A stretch of DNA of 64,000 nucleotides from an uncultured Eubacterium sp. (GTDB lineage: Bacteria; Bacillota; Clostridia; Oscillospirales; Acutalibacteraceae), in assembly GCA_900539325.1 (NCBI GenBank), contig UQCC01000008.1, positions 41,185 through 105,184 on the forward strand, given 5' to 3'. Positions 42,866 through 51,235 of the stretch are shown in pieces. The notes below the pieces were generated by a model that was given only the letters and a program-made list of their open reading frames with translations, ran no database searches and was not told the DNA's origin. Position 1 is the first letter of the stretch. Each line of letters begins with the position of its first letter. The position numbers were made by a program, and so were the translations under genes.

Positions 42866-43294
42866 TTATAATTCGTAAGCAACAGGCTTCTGAGCCTCAT
42901 GCTTGTGGTCTGCGTTCTTGTAAATTCTGCATCTTGTGAGCTGCTTTCTGCCGAGTGTTGTATCAGGAATCATACCCTTTACAGCAAGTTCCATAGCAAA
43001 ATCGCTCTTTTCCTTCATAAGTGTGCCGTACTTAACATCCTTGAGGTTTCCGATGTAACCTGAGTGATGATAGTAGTGCTTCTTGTTGAGCTTGTTGCCT
43101 GTAAGAACAGCCTTGTCTGTGTTAATGATGATAACGAAATCGCCACAGTCTACATTTGGCATGAAGATTGGCTTGTGCTTGCCTCTGAGAAGAGCGGCAG
43201 CTTCTGCAGCTACACGGCCGAGTGGCTTGTCAGCAGCATCAATAACATACCATGCGCGTTCGATTTCGTCAGCTTTTGGCATAAATGTTGACAT
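42866..43294 (-). CDS. rplM: 50S ribosomal protein L13
   Basis: A protein of 142 residues. WYVIDAADKPLGRVAAEAA, LRGKHKPIFMPNVDCGDFV and GMIPDTTLGRKQLTRCRIY are L13 motifs. First gene of the rplM-rpsI operon with a promoter at 43364-43392; GGAGG precedes the ATG. Confidence 0.98.
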   Translation of the reverse strand: MSTFMPKADEIERAWYVIDAADKPLGRVAAEAAALLRGKHKPIFMPNVDCGDFVIIINTDKAVLTGNKLNKKHYYHHSGYIGNLKDVKYGTLMKEKSDFAMELAVKGMIPDTTLGRKQLTRCRIYKNADHKHEAQKPVAYEL

Positions 43295-43363
43295 AATCTT
43301 TTCCTCCGAATAAATTCTTAATCTTTTGATTCATAAATCCAAATCATTTTTGATTGCTCCGAT

Positions 43364-43392
43364 ATACTACCACAAAGTAAAAAAATAGTCAA
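43364..43392 (-). promoter_or_regulatory. Promoter of rplM-rpsI
   Basis: Minus strand TTGACT (43392-43387), 17 bp, TAGTAT (43369-43364). The region 43393-43557 is AT-rich and I see nothing else in it. Confidence 0.75.
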
Positions 43393-43557
43393 CACCTAAA
43401 TTAAAATAATTTGTACTTGCTCTTGTTTTCTCTGTTTTTCTTTGTTTTTCTATGCAAAATCTGATTTATTATTTATCATTATATTTATTATATATACATT
43501 ATATATTGCCGAAAAAGGGGTGTTTTGAAAAAATTTCAATAAATTCCACAAAACCTA

Positions 43558-43586
43558 TTGACATAGTGGGTATTGTGTGCTATTAT
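43558..43586 (+). promoter_or_regulatory. Promoter of cysK
   Basis: TTGACA at 43558-43563, 17 bp, TATTAT at 43581-43586. About 80 bp of leader follows; no known riboswitch motif was seen there. Confidence 0.8.
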
Positions 43587-43669
43587 GAGTTCACAACAAA
43601 ACAAAACGAGATGAACCTCGGCTTTCACCCGGGCGATAATCCCAATCAAATGAAAGAAGGAAATTTATT

Positions 43670-44599
43670 ATGGCACTCTATCAATCAGTAGCCGACACCA
43701 TCGGCAACACACCGCTTGTAAAGGTAAACAATTTTGAAAAGGCATACGGCCTTGAAGCAAATGTATACGCAAAGCTTGAATACTTTAACCCGGCAGGTTC
43801 GGTTAAAGACAGAATCGCAAGAGCAATCATCGATGACGCTGTTGCATCGGGCAAGCTCAAAGAAGGTGCAACAATCATTGAGCCGACATCGGGCAATACA
43901 GGTATCGGCATTGCATCGTATGCAGCCGCAAAGGGATTTAAGGTAATCATCACAATGCCCGAATCAATGAGCGTTGAAAGAAGAAACCTCATGAAAGCTT
44001 ACGGCGCTGAGCTTGTACTCACAGACGCAACACTCGGTATGAAGGGTGCAATCGCCAAAGCCGAAGAATTGCAAAAAGAAACTCCAAACTCAATCATTGC
44101 AGGTCAATTTTCAAACCCTGTTAACCCTAAGGCTCACTACGAAACCACAGGTCCTGAAATTTGGAACGACCTCGGCGGTAAGGTAGACATCTTTATCGCA
44201 GGTGTCGGCACAGGCGGTACGGTATCGGGCACAGGTAAATACCTAAAAGAGCAAAATCCGGATGTTCAGGTTATCGCTCTTGAACCTGAAACTTCAGCGG
44301 TTCTTACAACAGGTAAGAGCGGCGCACACAAAATTCAGGGTATCGGTGCAGGCTTTGTTCCTGACACTCTTGACACAAAGGTATATGACGAAGTTATCAC
44401 AGTACCAAACGAAGCAGCATTTGAATACGGTGCAAAGTTCCCATCACTTGAAGGTGCTTTGGTAGGTATCAGCTCGGGTGCGGCACTTTGGGCTGCGGCA
44501 CAGGTTGCAAAGCGTCCTGAAAACAAGGGCAAAAACATTGTGCTTATTCTTCCCGATTCAGGCGACAGATACCTTTCAACTCCAATGCTTGCAAAATAA
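43670..44599 (+). CDS. cysK: Cysteine synthase A (O-acetylserine sulfhydrylase)
   Basis: A protein of 309 residues. PLP lysine in PAGSVKDRIA, phosphate-binding EPTSGNTGIGIA, and GVGTGGTVSGTGKYLKE. Makes cysteine from O-acetylserine and sulfide. Own promoter and terminator; GAAGGA ribosome site. Confidence 0.96.
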   Translation: MALYQSVADTIGNTPLVKVNNFEKAYGLEANVYAKLEYFNPAGSVKDRIARAIIDDAVASGKLKEGATIIEPTSGNTGIGIASYAAAKGFKVIITMPESMSVERRNLMKAYGAELVLTDATLGMKGAIAKAEELQKETPNSIIAGQFSNPVNPKAHYETTGPEIWNDLGGKVDIFIAGVGTGGTVSGTGKYLKEQNPDVQVIALEPETSAVLTTGKSGAHKIQGIGAGFVPDTLDTKVYDEVITVPNEAAFEYGAKFPSLEGALVGISSGAALWAAAQVAKRPENKGKNIVLILPDSGDRYLSTPMLAK

Positions 44600-44631
44600 T
44601 CCCTCCAAATACAAATACATTAAAAACACGA

Positions 44632-44657
44632 CAGCGGTTACTCGTTGCCGTGTTTTT
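44632..44657 (+). terminator. Terminator of cysK
   Basis: AAAAACACG / CGTGTTTTT with an inner CAGCG/CGTTG stem. Confidence 0.82.
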
Positions 44658-44792
44658 CTTACAAAATTTTTATTGAAGTATATATAAATATGTTATATAA
44701 TATTCATAATTATTTATTCAAAAAGGCCAAGGGGCAAATAAATCCTTTGATTTATACATATTATATTATATATCACTGCACAGAGGTTAAAT

Positions 44793-45473
44793 ATGAAATA
44801 TAAATTGAGAAAAGACCCTATAAACGAAATTCCGAAAGCACAGTTGGTATTTTGGATAATTGTAAGAATATCTATGCTTGTGTGTGCAACATACAGCTTT
44901 GTTAAGGGCGATGTTGTGATGGGATTTGAAAGCATTTTTTGCTTCATATTTTCACATTTATGGGATATGTTTCAAATTTTCGGGCACACAAGTTTTATTA
45001 TTGAAGTTCCGCCGCTCAGCCAAACAATGCTTAATTTAATAATTTTTATAGGCATTGTATTCGGCTCATATTTTAAACTGTTTGACATAGTCAGTTGGTT
45101 TGACAACTTTATGCACATTTTAAGCGGTATCGTCTGTGCTGTGTTCGGCTATGATTTTGCCGTAATTATTCAGCGTAAAAAAGGGCAATGTGCCGCAACA
45201 CTCGCCGCACTTTTCAGCATAATGTTTGCACTCTCGATTGCCGTAGGTTGGGAATTTTACGAATTTTTGATGGATTCGCTCCACGGCACAAATCTTCAGC
45301 TTGCAAAATACGGAGCGGAAACCGCCAATATCGACATCACAAAATACCACAATGAGTACGGATATTTGGGACTTGTTGACACCATGACCGATATGATGAT
45401 GAACGCAATCGGCGGCATTTTCGGTATGATATTTATGATTATTTTGCGTAACAAAAAGAAGAAAAACAAATGA
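44793..45473 (+). CDS. YjdF/DUF2238-like integral membrane protein
   Basis: A protein of 226 residues with about six helices. Polar residues conserved in the family lie in the membrane: FDNFMHILSG, VGWEFYEFLMDS and DTMTDMMMNAIGG. Function unknown. Its stop overlaps the larE start by 4 bp, so the two are cotranslated. Confidence 0.7.
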   Translation: MKYKLRKDPINEIPKAQLVFWIIVRISMLVCATYSFVKGDVVMGFESIFCFIFSHLWDMFQIFGHTSFIIEVPPLSQTMLNLIIFIGIVFGSYFKLFDIVSWFDNFMHILSGIVCAVFGYDFAVIIQRKKGQCAATLAALFSIMFALSIAVGWEFYEFLMDSLHGTNLQLAKYGAETANIDITKYHNEYGYLGLVDTMTDMMMNAIGGIFGMIFMIILRNKKKKNK

Positions 45474-46276
45474 ACCTGACCGAAAAAGAACAAGAATTAA
45501 ACAGAATAATAACGGAGCACGGCAGGGTTGCCGTTGCATTTTCATCGGGTGTTGACAGCACGCTTTTGCTCAAAATCTGTGCGGATACACTCGGAAAAGA
45601 AAATGTAATTGCAATCACGGCGTGCTCTCTTGCATTTCCCGAAAGGGAGCAAAGCGAATCAATCGAGTTTTGCAAAAGCGAAGGCATAAGGCAAATAAAA
45701 TTCAACATCAATCAGCTTGAAATTCCCGGATTTTGCTCCAACCCGCCGGACAGGTGTTACATATGCAAAAAAGCAATTTTTACGGAAATTTGCAGAATTG
45801 CCGAGGAGCAAAACTGCGACTGTGTTTTTGAGGGTTCAAACCTTGATGACGACAGCGATTACCGCCCGGGAATGAGGGCAATAAAAGAGTTGGGTGTTAT
45901 CAGCCCGCTGAAACAGGCTGAACTGACAAAGGCGGAAATACGAAAACTTTCGGCAAAACTGAATTTGAAAACCGCCCAAAAGCCCTCCCTCGCCTGCCTT
46001 GCAACACGCCTTGAATACGGCGACACCATAACCGAAGACAAATTGAAAATGATTGACAAAGCCGAGCAAATGCTGATTAACCTCGGATTTAATCAGGTGC
46101 GTATGCGTCTGCACGGCAAAACCGCCCGAATTGAGGTTGAAAAATCGCAAATGCAAGCGGTGCTTGACAACAAAGACGAAATCAATAAAACGCTTAAATC
46201 CTACGGCTTTGACTACATAACCCTTGACCTTAACGGTTATATTCAGGGAAGTATGAATAAAGCTATCGGAAAATAG
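45470..46276 (+). CDS. larE: ATP-dependent sacrificial sulfur transferase LarE
   Basis: A protein of 268 residues. PP-loop AFSSGVDSTLLLK (25-30) and the donor cysteine C176 in KPSLACLATR, at the same position as in Lactobacillus LarE. EGSNLDDDSDYRPG is conserved. It gives sulfur to the nickel-pincer nucleotide precursor for lactate racemase-type enzymes. larA, larB and larC are not in the window. The cbiMQO transporter could supply nickel. Confidence 0.9.
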   Translation: MNLTEKEQELNRIITEHGRVAVAFSSGVDSTLLLKICADTLGKENVIAITACSLAFPEREQSESIEFCKSEGIRQIKFNINQLEIPGFCSNPPDRCYICKKAIFTEICRIAEEQNCDCVFEGSNLDDDSDYRPGMRAIKELGVISPLKQAELTKAEIRKLSAKLNLKTAQKPSLACLATRLEYGDTITEDKLKMIDKAEQMLINLGFNQVRMRLHGKTARIEVEKSQMQAVLDNKDEINKTLKSYGFDYITLDLNGYIQGSMNKAIGK

Positions 46277-46325
46277 ATTTAACAACGGTTAACTTAAACT
46301 GAATTATACATTACAAAGCATAAAT

Positions 46326-46374
46326 AAAAAGCCGCAAAAGCAAATGTAAATCACATTGTTTTTGCAGCTTTTTT
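46326..46374. terminator. Bidirectional terminator between larE and divIVA
   Basis: AAAAAGCCGCAAAAGCAAATGT pairs, with wobbles, with ACATTGTTTTTGCAGCTTTT; short loop. Confidence 0.85.
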
Positions 46375-46381
46375 AGTTTAA

Positions 46382-47197
46382 TTATTCATTATTATTTTGA
46401 ACTTGTTTGAGCATATTGTGAAGAAGAGCGTTTCTGTCCTGCTCATCTGCCTGAGCAACCGGCTGAATCGGTGCTTCATATACCGAAACTTCAGGCTCTT
46501 GTTCTGCGATTTTCGGTTCTGTCGGAGCAGTTGTCAAAACAGGTTCGGCCACTTCAGCCTTTGGCTGAATCGGTTTTTTCTTTGCGTTTGTTGAAAACGA
46601 GTCGAAAAATTCCTTGTACTCTTCGGCAACAACCTTTGCCTTGTCTGCATTTACGGATTTGATATTTTGAATATCGTCCATAGATTCGGCAATGAGCGTT
46701 GCCTTTTTAATCATAAGGTCGGCATTTGCAGAAACGGCATTAATTTCTTTTGTAAGGTTTGTAAGCAAAGCCTTAACATCCGTGTTGATGAGGTTGTAAG
46801 CGTTGATTGCTCGCTGTGCCTCTGCCTTTGCTTCTGCCGAAACACTCTCGATTTTTTGCAAAAATTCCTGCGAGCCTGCTTTTGCATCGTCGGTAATTTT
46901 TGCACCGCTTTCGTATGCCGAATAGAAAATTTGACCAATGTTTGAGATATAGTCGTTGTTTGACTGTTCGCTTTCTTCAAGCTGTTTTCTTAAATCGGCA
47001 ACAACCGCTTCAAGCTTTGCCGTTTCGTTTTTAAGCTTGGTTGCTTCGGTTTGGTACTTGTCTGCTTTGAGTGCATTATGCTCGGCAAGGTCAAGTGCCT
47101 TCTTCAATGTTTCGTTTTCGCTTTCAAGCTTGGTAACATATTCGTCAACCGATTTTTTATTATAACCGCCCATAAATGCGGACTTAAATTCTGCCAT
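46382..47197 (-). CDS. DivIVA-domain protein
   Basis: A protein of 271 residues. N-terminal FMGGYNKKSVDEYVTKLESE is the DivIVA membrane-curvature domain, followed by a coiled coil (about 20-85), a helical middle, and a Pro/Glu/Ala-rich disordered tail (~205-271). Probably a cell pole/septum scaffold. GGAGAG precedes the ATG. Confidence 0.87.
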   Translation of the reverse strand: MAEFKSAFMGGYNKKSVDEYVTKLESENETLKKALDLAEHNALKADKYQTEATKLKNETAKLEAVVADLRKQLEESEQSNNDYISNIGQIFYSAYESGAKITDDAKAGSQEFLQKIESVSAEAKAEAQRAINAYNLINTDVKALLTNLTKEINAVSANADLMIKKATLIAESMDDIQNIKSVNADKAKVVAEEYKEFFDSFSTNAKKKPIQPKAEVAEPVLTTAPTEPKIAEQEPEVSVYEAPIQPVAQADEQDRNALLHNMLKQVQNNNE

Positions 47198-47419
47198 TTG
47201 TATCTCTCCTTTAACTTGGATTAATATATTATATCACAAAAGTGCAATAATTACAATGCGGCAGATAAAGTACATCCGCCGCTTTGAGCACCCATATATA
47301 GTTAATCCTTGAATATGCCTGCTGTGCTTTAGCTCTGCCTATAATTTTTCAGTGAGAAATATGAAATGATTGAACAGAAAATATGTAAATAAAATCTTTC
47401 AAAAGATTTCGAAATAAAG

Positions 47420-47505
47420 AAAAAGCCGTTTACATAAGTGAATAACACAAACAGGCAGAGCCTCTCAGCTTCGCCTGCATAGCATGTTTGCTCACAAGGT
47501 AAACG
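47420..47505 (-). other. Structured intergenic segment, possible RNA element
   Basis: Within the gene-free stretch 47198-47609, the minus strand shows CGTTTAC (47505-47499) and GTAAACG (47433-47427), the latter followed by GCTTTTTC. They enclose a nested stem CAGGC-AGC / GCT-GCCTG (47477-47452). This resembles a small RNA ending in a terminator; no clear promoter was found. Elsewhere in 47198-47609 I see only AT-rich DNA. Confidence 0.4.
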
Positions 47506-47609
47506 ACTTAATCTAAGTCTGTATGTTAATCCTAAACTGTCTTTTAAAGACAAGTTGATTATATATTGGTACTGTTTATACCATTCAAAAACACAAACTA
47601 CATAGTTAA

Positions 47610-48332
47610 TCATTGTATATATATTACAAAAGCAAAAAACACAATAAATAGCAGTATATAAATAAGAAGCATAAATTTCTTCAATTTTTTCGAACAATCA
47701 TTGAACAAGAAAGAAACAAGCAAATAATACACTACTACTACAATTACATCATACCATCTCAATCTTACCTCCTCTATATCCATAAAAAGTTTATAAAAGA
47801 AGATTAATAGATACGGTGGTAATAATGTTGCGACAATTGTAATAAATCGTTTTGCTATTAAAATATTTTTGTTTGATAGTTTGTATATTATGGCAAATAT
47901 TCCTAATCCGATAAAACCACCAATTGAATTTAATACCACATCATCTATATCTAAAGAACCTGTGGCTAAAATAAATTGTGTAATTTCAATGAAAATTGAT
48001 ACCACCGGTATAACATATATATAACGATAAGGATTTTTGTTTTTAGTAAAAATACAAGCAAATATTCCTGTGGGAATGAACATTATTATGTTACCTAAAA
48101 TATTTGAATCAATAATACCAGTTATACCAAATTTCGAATACTGTTGCTGAAAAAGTCTAAATGGCACTAAATTGTAAGAACGTGGCAATTCTCTTGGATT
48201 CAAAAACGATTCCTTTGTAACTAAATAAGCTATAAAGCCTCTATCAATCAAAACAAGCCATAAAATTAAACAGTAAAAGGCAAAAATTGTATATAATATT
48301 ATTTTTTCTTTTTTCTGAATTTCTAATTTCAT
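47610..48332 (-). CDS. VanZ-family membrane protein
   Basis: A protein of 240 residues with about six to seven helices. RSYNLVPFRLF, NILGNIIMFIPTGIF, EITQFILATGSLDIDDVVLN and SIGGFIGL are VanZ-like motifs. Function unknown apart from teicoplanin tolerance in some members. Codon use is very AT-rich, with ATA/AAT frequent, unlike the core genes. AAAGGAACAA lies inside the tail of the broken ABC gene. Confidence 0.85.
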   Translation of the reverse strand: MKLEIQKKEKIILYTIFAFYCLILWLVLIDRGFIAYLVTKESFLNPRELPRSYNLVPFRLFQQQYSKFGITGIIDSNILGNIIMFIPTGIFACIFTKNKNPYRYIYVIPVVSIFIEITQFILATGSLDIDDVVLNSIGGFIGLGIFAIIYKLSNKNILIAKRFITIVATLLPPYLLIFFYKLFMDIEEVRLRWYDVIVVVVYYLLVSFLFNDCSKKLKKFMLLIYILLFIVFFAFVIYIQ

Positions 48333-48853
48333 AAAAATTGTTCCTTTGTGTTTATTCGAAAAGAATACAGCTTATTAAATTCACTATCTGTGTTAAGTAA
48401 TTCTTCTTTTGTTCCCATTTCAATAATTCTTCCAGCATGAATTAGGATAATTTTATCTGCAATAACTATATTGGTTAATTTATGTGAAGTAATTATTAAT
48501 ATATTTTCTTTATATTCTTTCAACCCATCCAGCAACTCTTTTTCTGCTTATGGATCTAAAGCTGAAGTAGGTTCATCTAGGAGTATTATTTGAGCATTTT
48601 TAAAAAAGGTTCTAGCCAATGCCAATCTTTGATTCTCGCCACCTGATAATTCCACACCATTAGGCTCAAATAATCGTGTAACATATGTATTATCTTTCAA
48701 ATCTAATTTAGAAATAAACTCTTTACAGCCTGCTTTATTAATTGCTTTATTAAACAGGCTTTCATTATTATTTTGTTGCAAATCACTAAATGTTATATTA
48801 TTTCTAATAGTAAAAGCATAGTTGATCTCTTGATAATTAACATACTCAATATA
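48329..48853 (-). pseudogene. Broken ABC-transporter ATPase (C-terminal NBD remnant with in-frame stop)
   Basis: One frame reads YAFTIRNNI, then LSGGENQRLALARTFF, ILLDEPTSALDP, a TAA stop at about 48546, and continues as AEKELLDGLKEY to ITSHKLTN and the D-loop end. Walker A and the membrane domain are missing upstream. This is therefore a remnant of an exporter-type ABC protein with an internal stop codon. It overlaps the vanZ-like start by 4 bp, which suggests an original operon. Confidence 0.82.
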
Positions 48854-48912
48854 TCACAAAATTCTAAAAATATCAATATCATAAACACAAGCAAAAATAG
48901 GGGAAAATAAAG

Positions 48913-48942
48913 AAAAAAGAGCTGAAATTTCAGCTCTTTTTT
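48913..48942. terminator. Perfect palindromic terminator
   Basis: AAAAAAGAGCTGAAA / TTTCAGCTCTTTTTT, a 15-bp perfect inverted repeat with T runs on both strands. Confidence 0.88.
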
Positions 48943-48943
48943 A

Positions 48944-48987
48944 TGGCAGAGGTATTAGGATTCGAACCTTAAATGACGGAGTCAGAG
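48944..48987 (-). tRNA. tRNA-Gln 3' fragment (anticodon loop to CCA), not a functional gene
   Basis: Minus strand: loop CTCTGAC (anticodon CTG), TCCGTC, then GGTTCGAATCC and TACCTCTGCCA. The 5' half (acceptor, D arm, 5' anticodon strand) is absent; sequence upstream of the loop no longer pairs, and one T-stem pair is mismatched. Such a 3' half usually marks an attachment site left by an integrative element. Confidence 0.65.
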
Positions 48988-49090
48988 GCTCGCAATCTTT
49001 TTTCAAAACCGCCTATTTAAGCCATTTTTCAGACTTTGCGTCTCTCAAAAATCTCTCAGAATTTTATTTTTGCTCAGCACGGCAAATTCG

Positions 49091-49140
49091 TATGATGAAT
49101 TGCGGACCTTACAATGAGGTGTCGTTTGAAACTCAAAGTC
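49091..49140 (+). repeat. Direct repeat A flanking the ECF sigma module
   Basis: Contains ACCTTACAATGAGGTGTCGT followed by TTGAA; about 50 bp closely similar to 51133-51180, same orientation. Confidence 0.65.
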
Positions 49141-49182
49141 TACTGCCCTGTTTTTTTTATTTCGCAATCAGCGTTTTATTTT

Positions 49183-50268
49183 TTAAGATAATGCTGACTC
49201 AATTAATTCAACCGTTCTATTATATTTAGAATTTTCAATTTTATAATAAACAGGATTTCCTTTATGACAGATATCAAAATAGAAATAATCTTTTTTCAGT
49301 GTAATATCCAAAGAATTTTTATCGAGATTTAATTTCTGACCATCTGCAAAAATGAGTCTCAATTTATATTCTCCATCATCAGACATAAGTGATTTTTCAC
49401 TTTCTAATCCCTTATCATAATCACTTAAATAACTGTTAATATCATCAATTTTATTTTCATTACATTCTTTAATGGTGTTTATTATCGAAGTAATTACTTG
49501 CTTGCCTGTTATAGTGCCTTTCAATAAAGGGCGAATGTCCCGATCCGTAATATTTTTTCCTTCCGGTAATTCAATAGTATAATCATAGAATTCATCTTGC
49601 CAAATCTCAATACCAATAATTTCGTTATCGCCTTTTGCTGTGTATAAATTTAATAAATCTTCGATAGTATAGTCAGTAGTTAAACCATTCAAGTAGAATA
49701 TATAATATTCATTATTGGTCTGAACTATAATTAAATTATCACTTTTGGCATATTTATAAACCAACGCTTTATAAAATTTATTGTTTTTAGCTTCTTCAAC
49801 AGTCATTGGTACATAATTTGACAAGTCATTAGTAAGATTAAAATAATCAAGCTTACATACTAAATCACCTATTTCTGATTGCTTTAATTCAATATTATTA
49901 TTCTTATCAACTTTCGCATCTCCAAAATAATACTGCGAATAAATCTTATTATCAATAATAATTTTTTGCGGATATTTAGTGTCTTCAATTTTAATTTTTA
50001 TAGTCCTATTATCAGTAGAAAAACCCTTATTATTTGTTGATGAATTATGTGTAGTTTCAAAATTATCAGAAGAATTATTATTTAAATATTTAACTGTTGA
50101 TATTGAGGTTACAAGTATCATAAAACAAGCAGCAAATGATAAATAAGCAACTTTCTTTTTTCTTTGAATTTGATTATGTTTTGAAATTTCTGATTTAACA
50201 CCGGCTAATGTTTTTTTATACAAATCATCCGGTAATTTTAATTGATCATTATATTCGGTATAATTCAT
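49183..50268 (-). CDS. Putative membrane-bound anti-sigma factor
   Basis: A protein of 361 residues. Cytoplasmic N-terminus of ~42 residues, one transmembrane segment (VAYLSFAACFMILVTSIS), then a long extracellular Asn/Asp/Ile-rich domain with no recognised fold. Gene order directly after an ECF sigma gene (6-bp gap) and this topology suggest an anti-sigma factor; the N-terminus lacks a clear zinc motif. AT-rich codon use. Confidence 0.6.
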   Translation of the reverse strand: MNYTEYNDQLKLPDDLYKKTLAGVKSEISKHNQIQRKKKVAYLSFAACFMILVTSISTVKYLNNNSSDNFETTHNSSTNNKGFSTDNRTIKIKIEDTKYPQKIIIDNKIYSQYYFGDAKVDKNNNIELKQSEIGDLVCKLDYFNLTNDLSNYVPMTVEEAKNNKFYKALVYKYAKSDNLIIVQTNNEYYIFYLNGLTTDYTIEDLLNLYTAKGDNEIIGIEIWQDEFYDYTIELPEGKNITDRDIRPLLKGTITGKQVITSIINTIKECNENKIDDINSYLSDYDKGLESEKSLMSDDGEYKLRLIFADGQKLNLDKNSLDITLKKDYFYFDICHKGNPVYYKIENSKYNRTVELIESALS

Positions 50269-50274
50269 AATATA

Positions 50275-50769
50275 CTACTCCTTTTCAAGATAGGTTTTCA
50301 TTTTACTTTTCGCTCGTAACAAATGAGACTTTACGGTATTCTCATTGCTTTTCATTATTTTTGCTATATTTTTTATTGGAATTTGTTCATAATAAAACAG
50401 ATAAATTACAAGTCTTTGATTTGCGGTTAATTTTTTCATAGCTTCTTCTAAATCTAAATGATTAGTTATTGCTTTCTCAAATTTATTATCCACAATTTTA
50501 ATTGTATCATCTAATTCCAAATTTTGACGTGATTTTGAACGAAGAACATTTTTACTCAAATTTGCTGTTACTGTAAGAATCCAAGCTTTTTCATGATTAT
50601 CATCGTTAAATGTTTTATTAGAAATAAAATATTTAATAAATACCTCCTGAACAATATCCTCAGCATCATCTTTATTCAAAAGAAAATTGTATGCTGTTCT
50701 AAAAACTATACCGGCATACTTTTGATATAAATCATCAAAACGCTGATTGTCAAATTCAATTATGGACAT
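50275..50769 (-). CDS. ECF-type RNA polymerase sigma factor
   Basis: A protein of 164 residues. Region 2 FDDLYQKYAGIVFRTAYNFL with NKDDAEDIVQEVFIKYF; region 4 LTANQRLVIYLFYYEQIPIK and the HTH ENTVKSHLLRAKSKM. Controls an unknown regulon, probably its own operon. Start at 50769, after GGAGGTGATGAATT. AT-rich; the module lies between direct repeats at 49091 and 51133. Confidence 0.9.
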   Translation of the reverse strand: MSIIEFDNQRFDDLYQKYAGIVFRTAYNFLLNKDDAEDIVQEVFIKYFISNKTFNDDNHEKAWILTVTANLSKNVLRSKSRQNLELDDTIKIVDNKFEKAITNHLDLEEAMKKLTANQRLVIYLFYYEQIPIKNIAKIMKSNENTVKSHLLRAKSKMKTYLEKE

Positions 50770-50810
50770 ATAATTCATCACCTCCTATAAATGAAACACA
50801 TATTGACTAA

Positions 50811-50851
50811 AAAAAGTTGCAAAATTTTTTGTATGTATACTGCAACTTTTT
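50811..50851 (-). promoter_or_regulatory. Inverted repeat upstream of the ECF sigma gene
   Basis: AAAAAGTTGCA and TGCAACTTTTT, 11-bp arms 19 bp apart, about 45 bp before the sigma start. TGCAACTTTTT resembles ECF -35 elements, so it may be an autoregulated promoter; alternatively a leader hairpin. The -10 is not clear. Confidence 0.4.
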
Positions 50852-51002
50852 AGTATGGTTATGTGTTTACATTATAAATGTAATTAATTACAAAATATTT
50901 GTCAAATTTTAAGCCAAATCACAACAAAACGGATTTAGAATTTTGAAATTTGCTTTCTCTTAGAATCTCTCAAAGACTTTCACGATATTTTAAAGCAAAA
51001 AA

Positions 51003-51041
51003 AGTGCCCGAACACCGCCGCAAAAAGCAGTATCCGGGCAT
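51003..51041 (-). terminator. Terminator, distal of two
   Basis: Minus strand ATGCCCGGATACTGC pairs with GCGGTGTTCGGGCAC (with mismatches), then seven T. Confidence 0.7.
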
Positions 51042-51047
51042 AAAAAT

Positions 51048-51073
51048 AGGCTGAAAGTAAAACTTCCAGCCTT
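51048..51073 (-). terminator. Terminator downstream of the P-type ATPase gene, proximal of two
   Basis: Minus strand AGGCTGGAAGT / ACTTTCAGCCT, then ATTTTTA. Confidence 0.7.
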
Positions 51074-51132
51074 GTGGCAGATTATATCAACCTGTCAAGT
51101 CACGGTTGTATTTACTTCGCATAGCAGATGCG

Positions 51133-51180
51133 AATGAGAAATTGCGAACCTTACACTGAGGTGTCGTTTGAACTCTAAAT
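51133..51180 (+). repeat. Direct repeat B flanking the ECF sigma module
   Basis: Contains ACCTTACACTGAGGTGTCGT followed by TTGAA; partner of 49091-49140. Confidence 0.65.
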
Positions 51181-51235
51181 CCGCATTATATTTAAATTAC
51201 CATTAAATAATAATTTATCTCCGAACGGAACAGAA

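Noticed and set aside
47329..47697. 122-residue minus-strand ORF
   Set aside because: Overlaps the end of the VanZ gene, lacks a ribosome site, and its middle is the structured segment; no family resemblance.
48944..49020. Complete tRNA gene
   Set aside because: Only the 3' half is present; acceptor 5' strand and D arm are absent and the anticodon stem does not pair.
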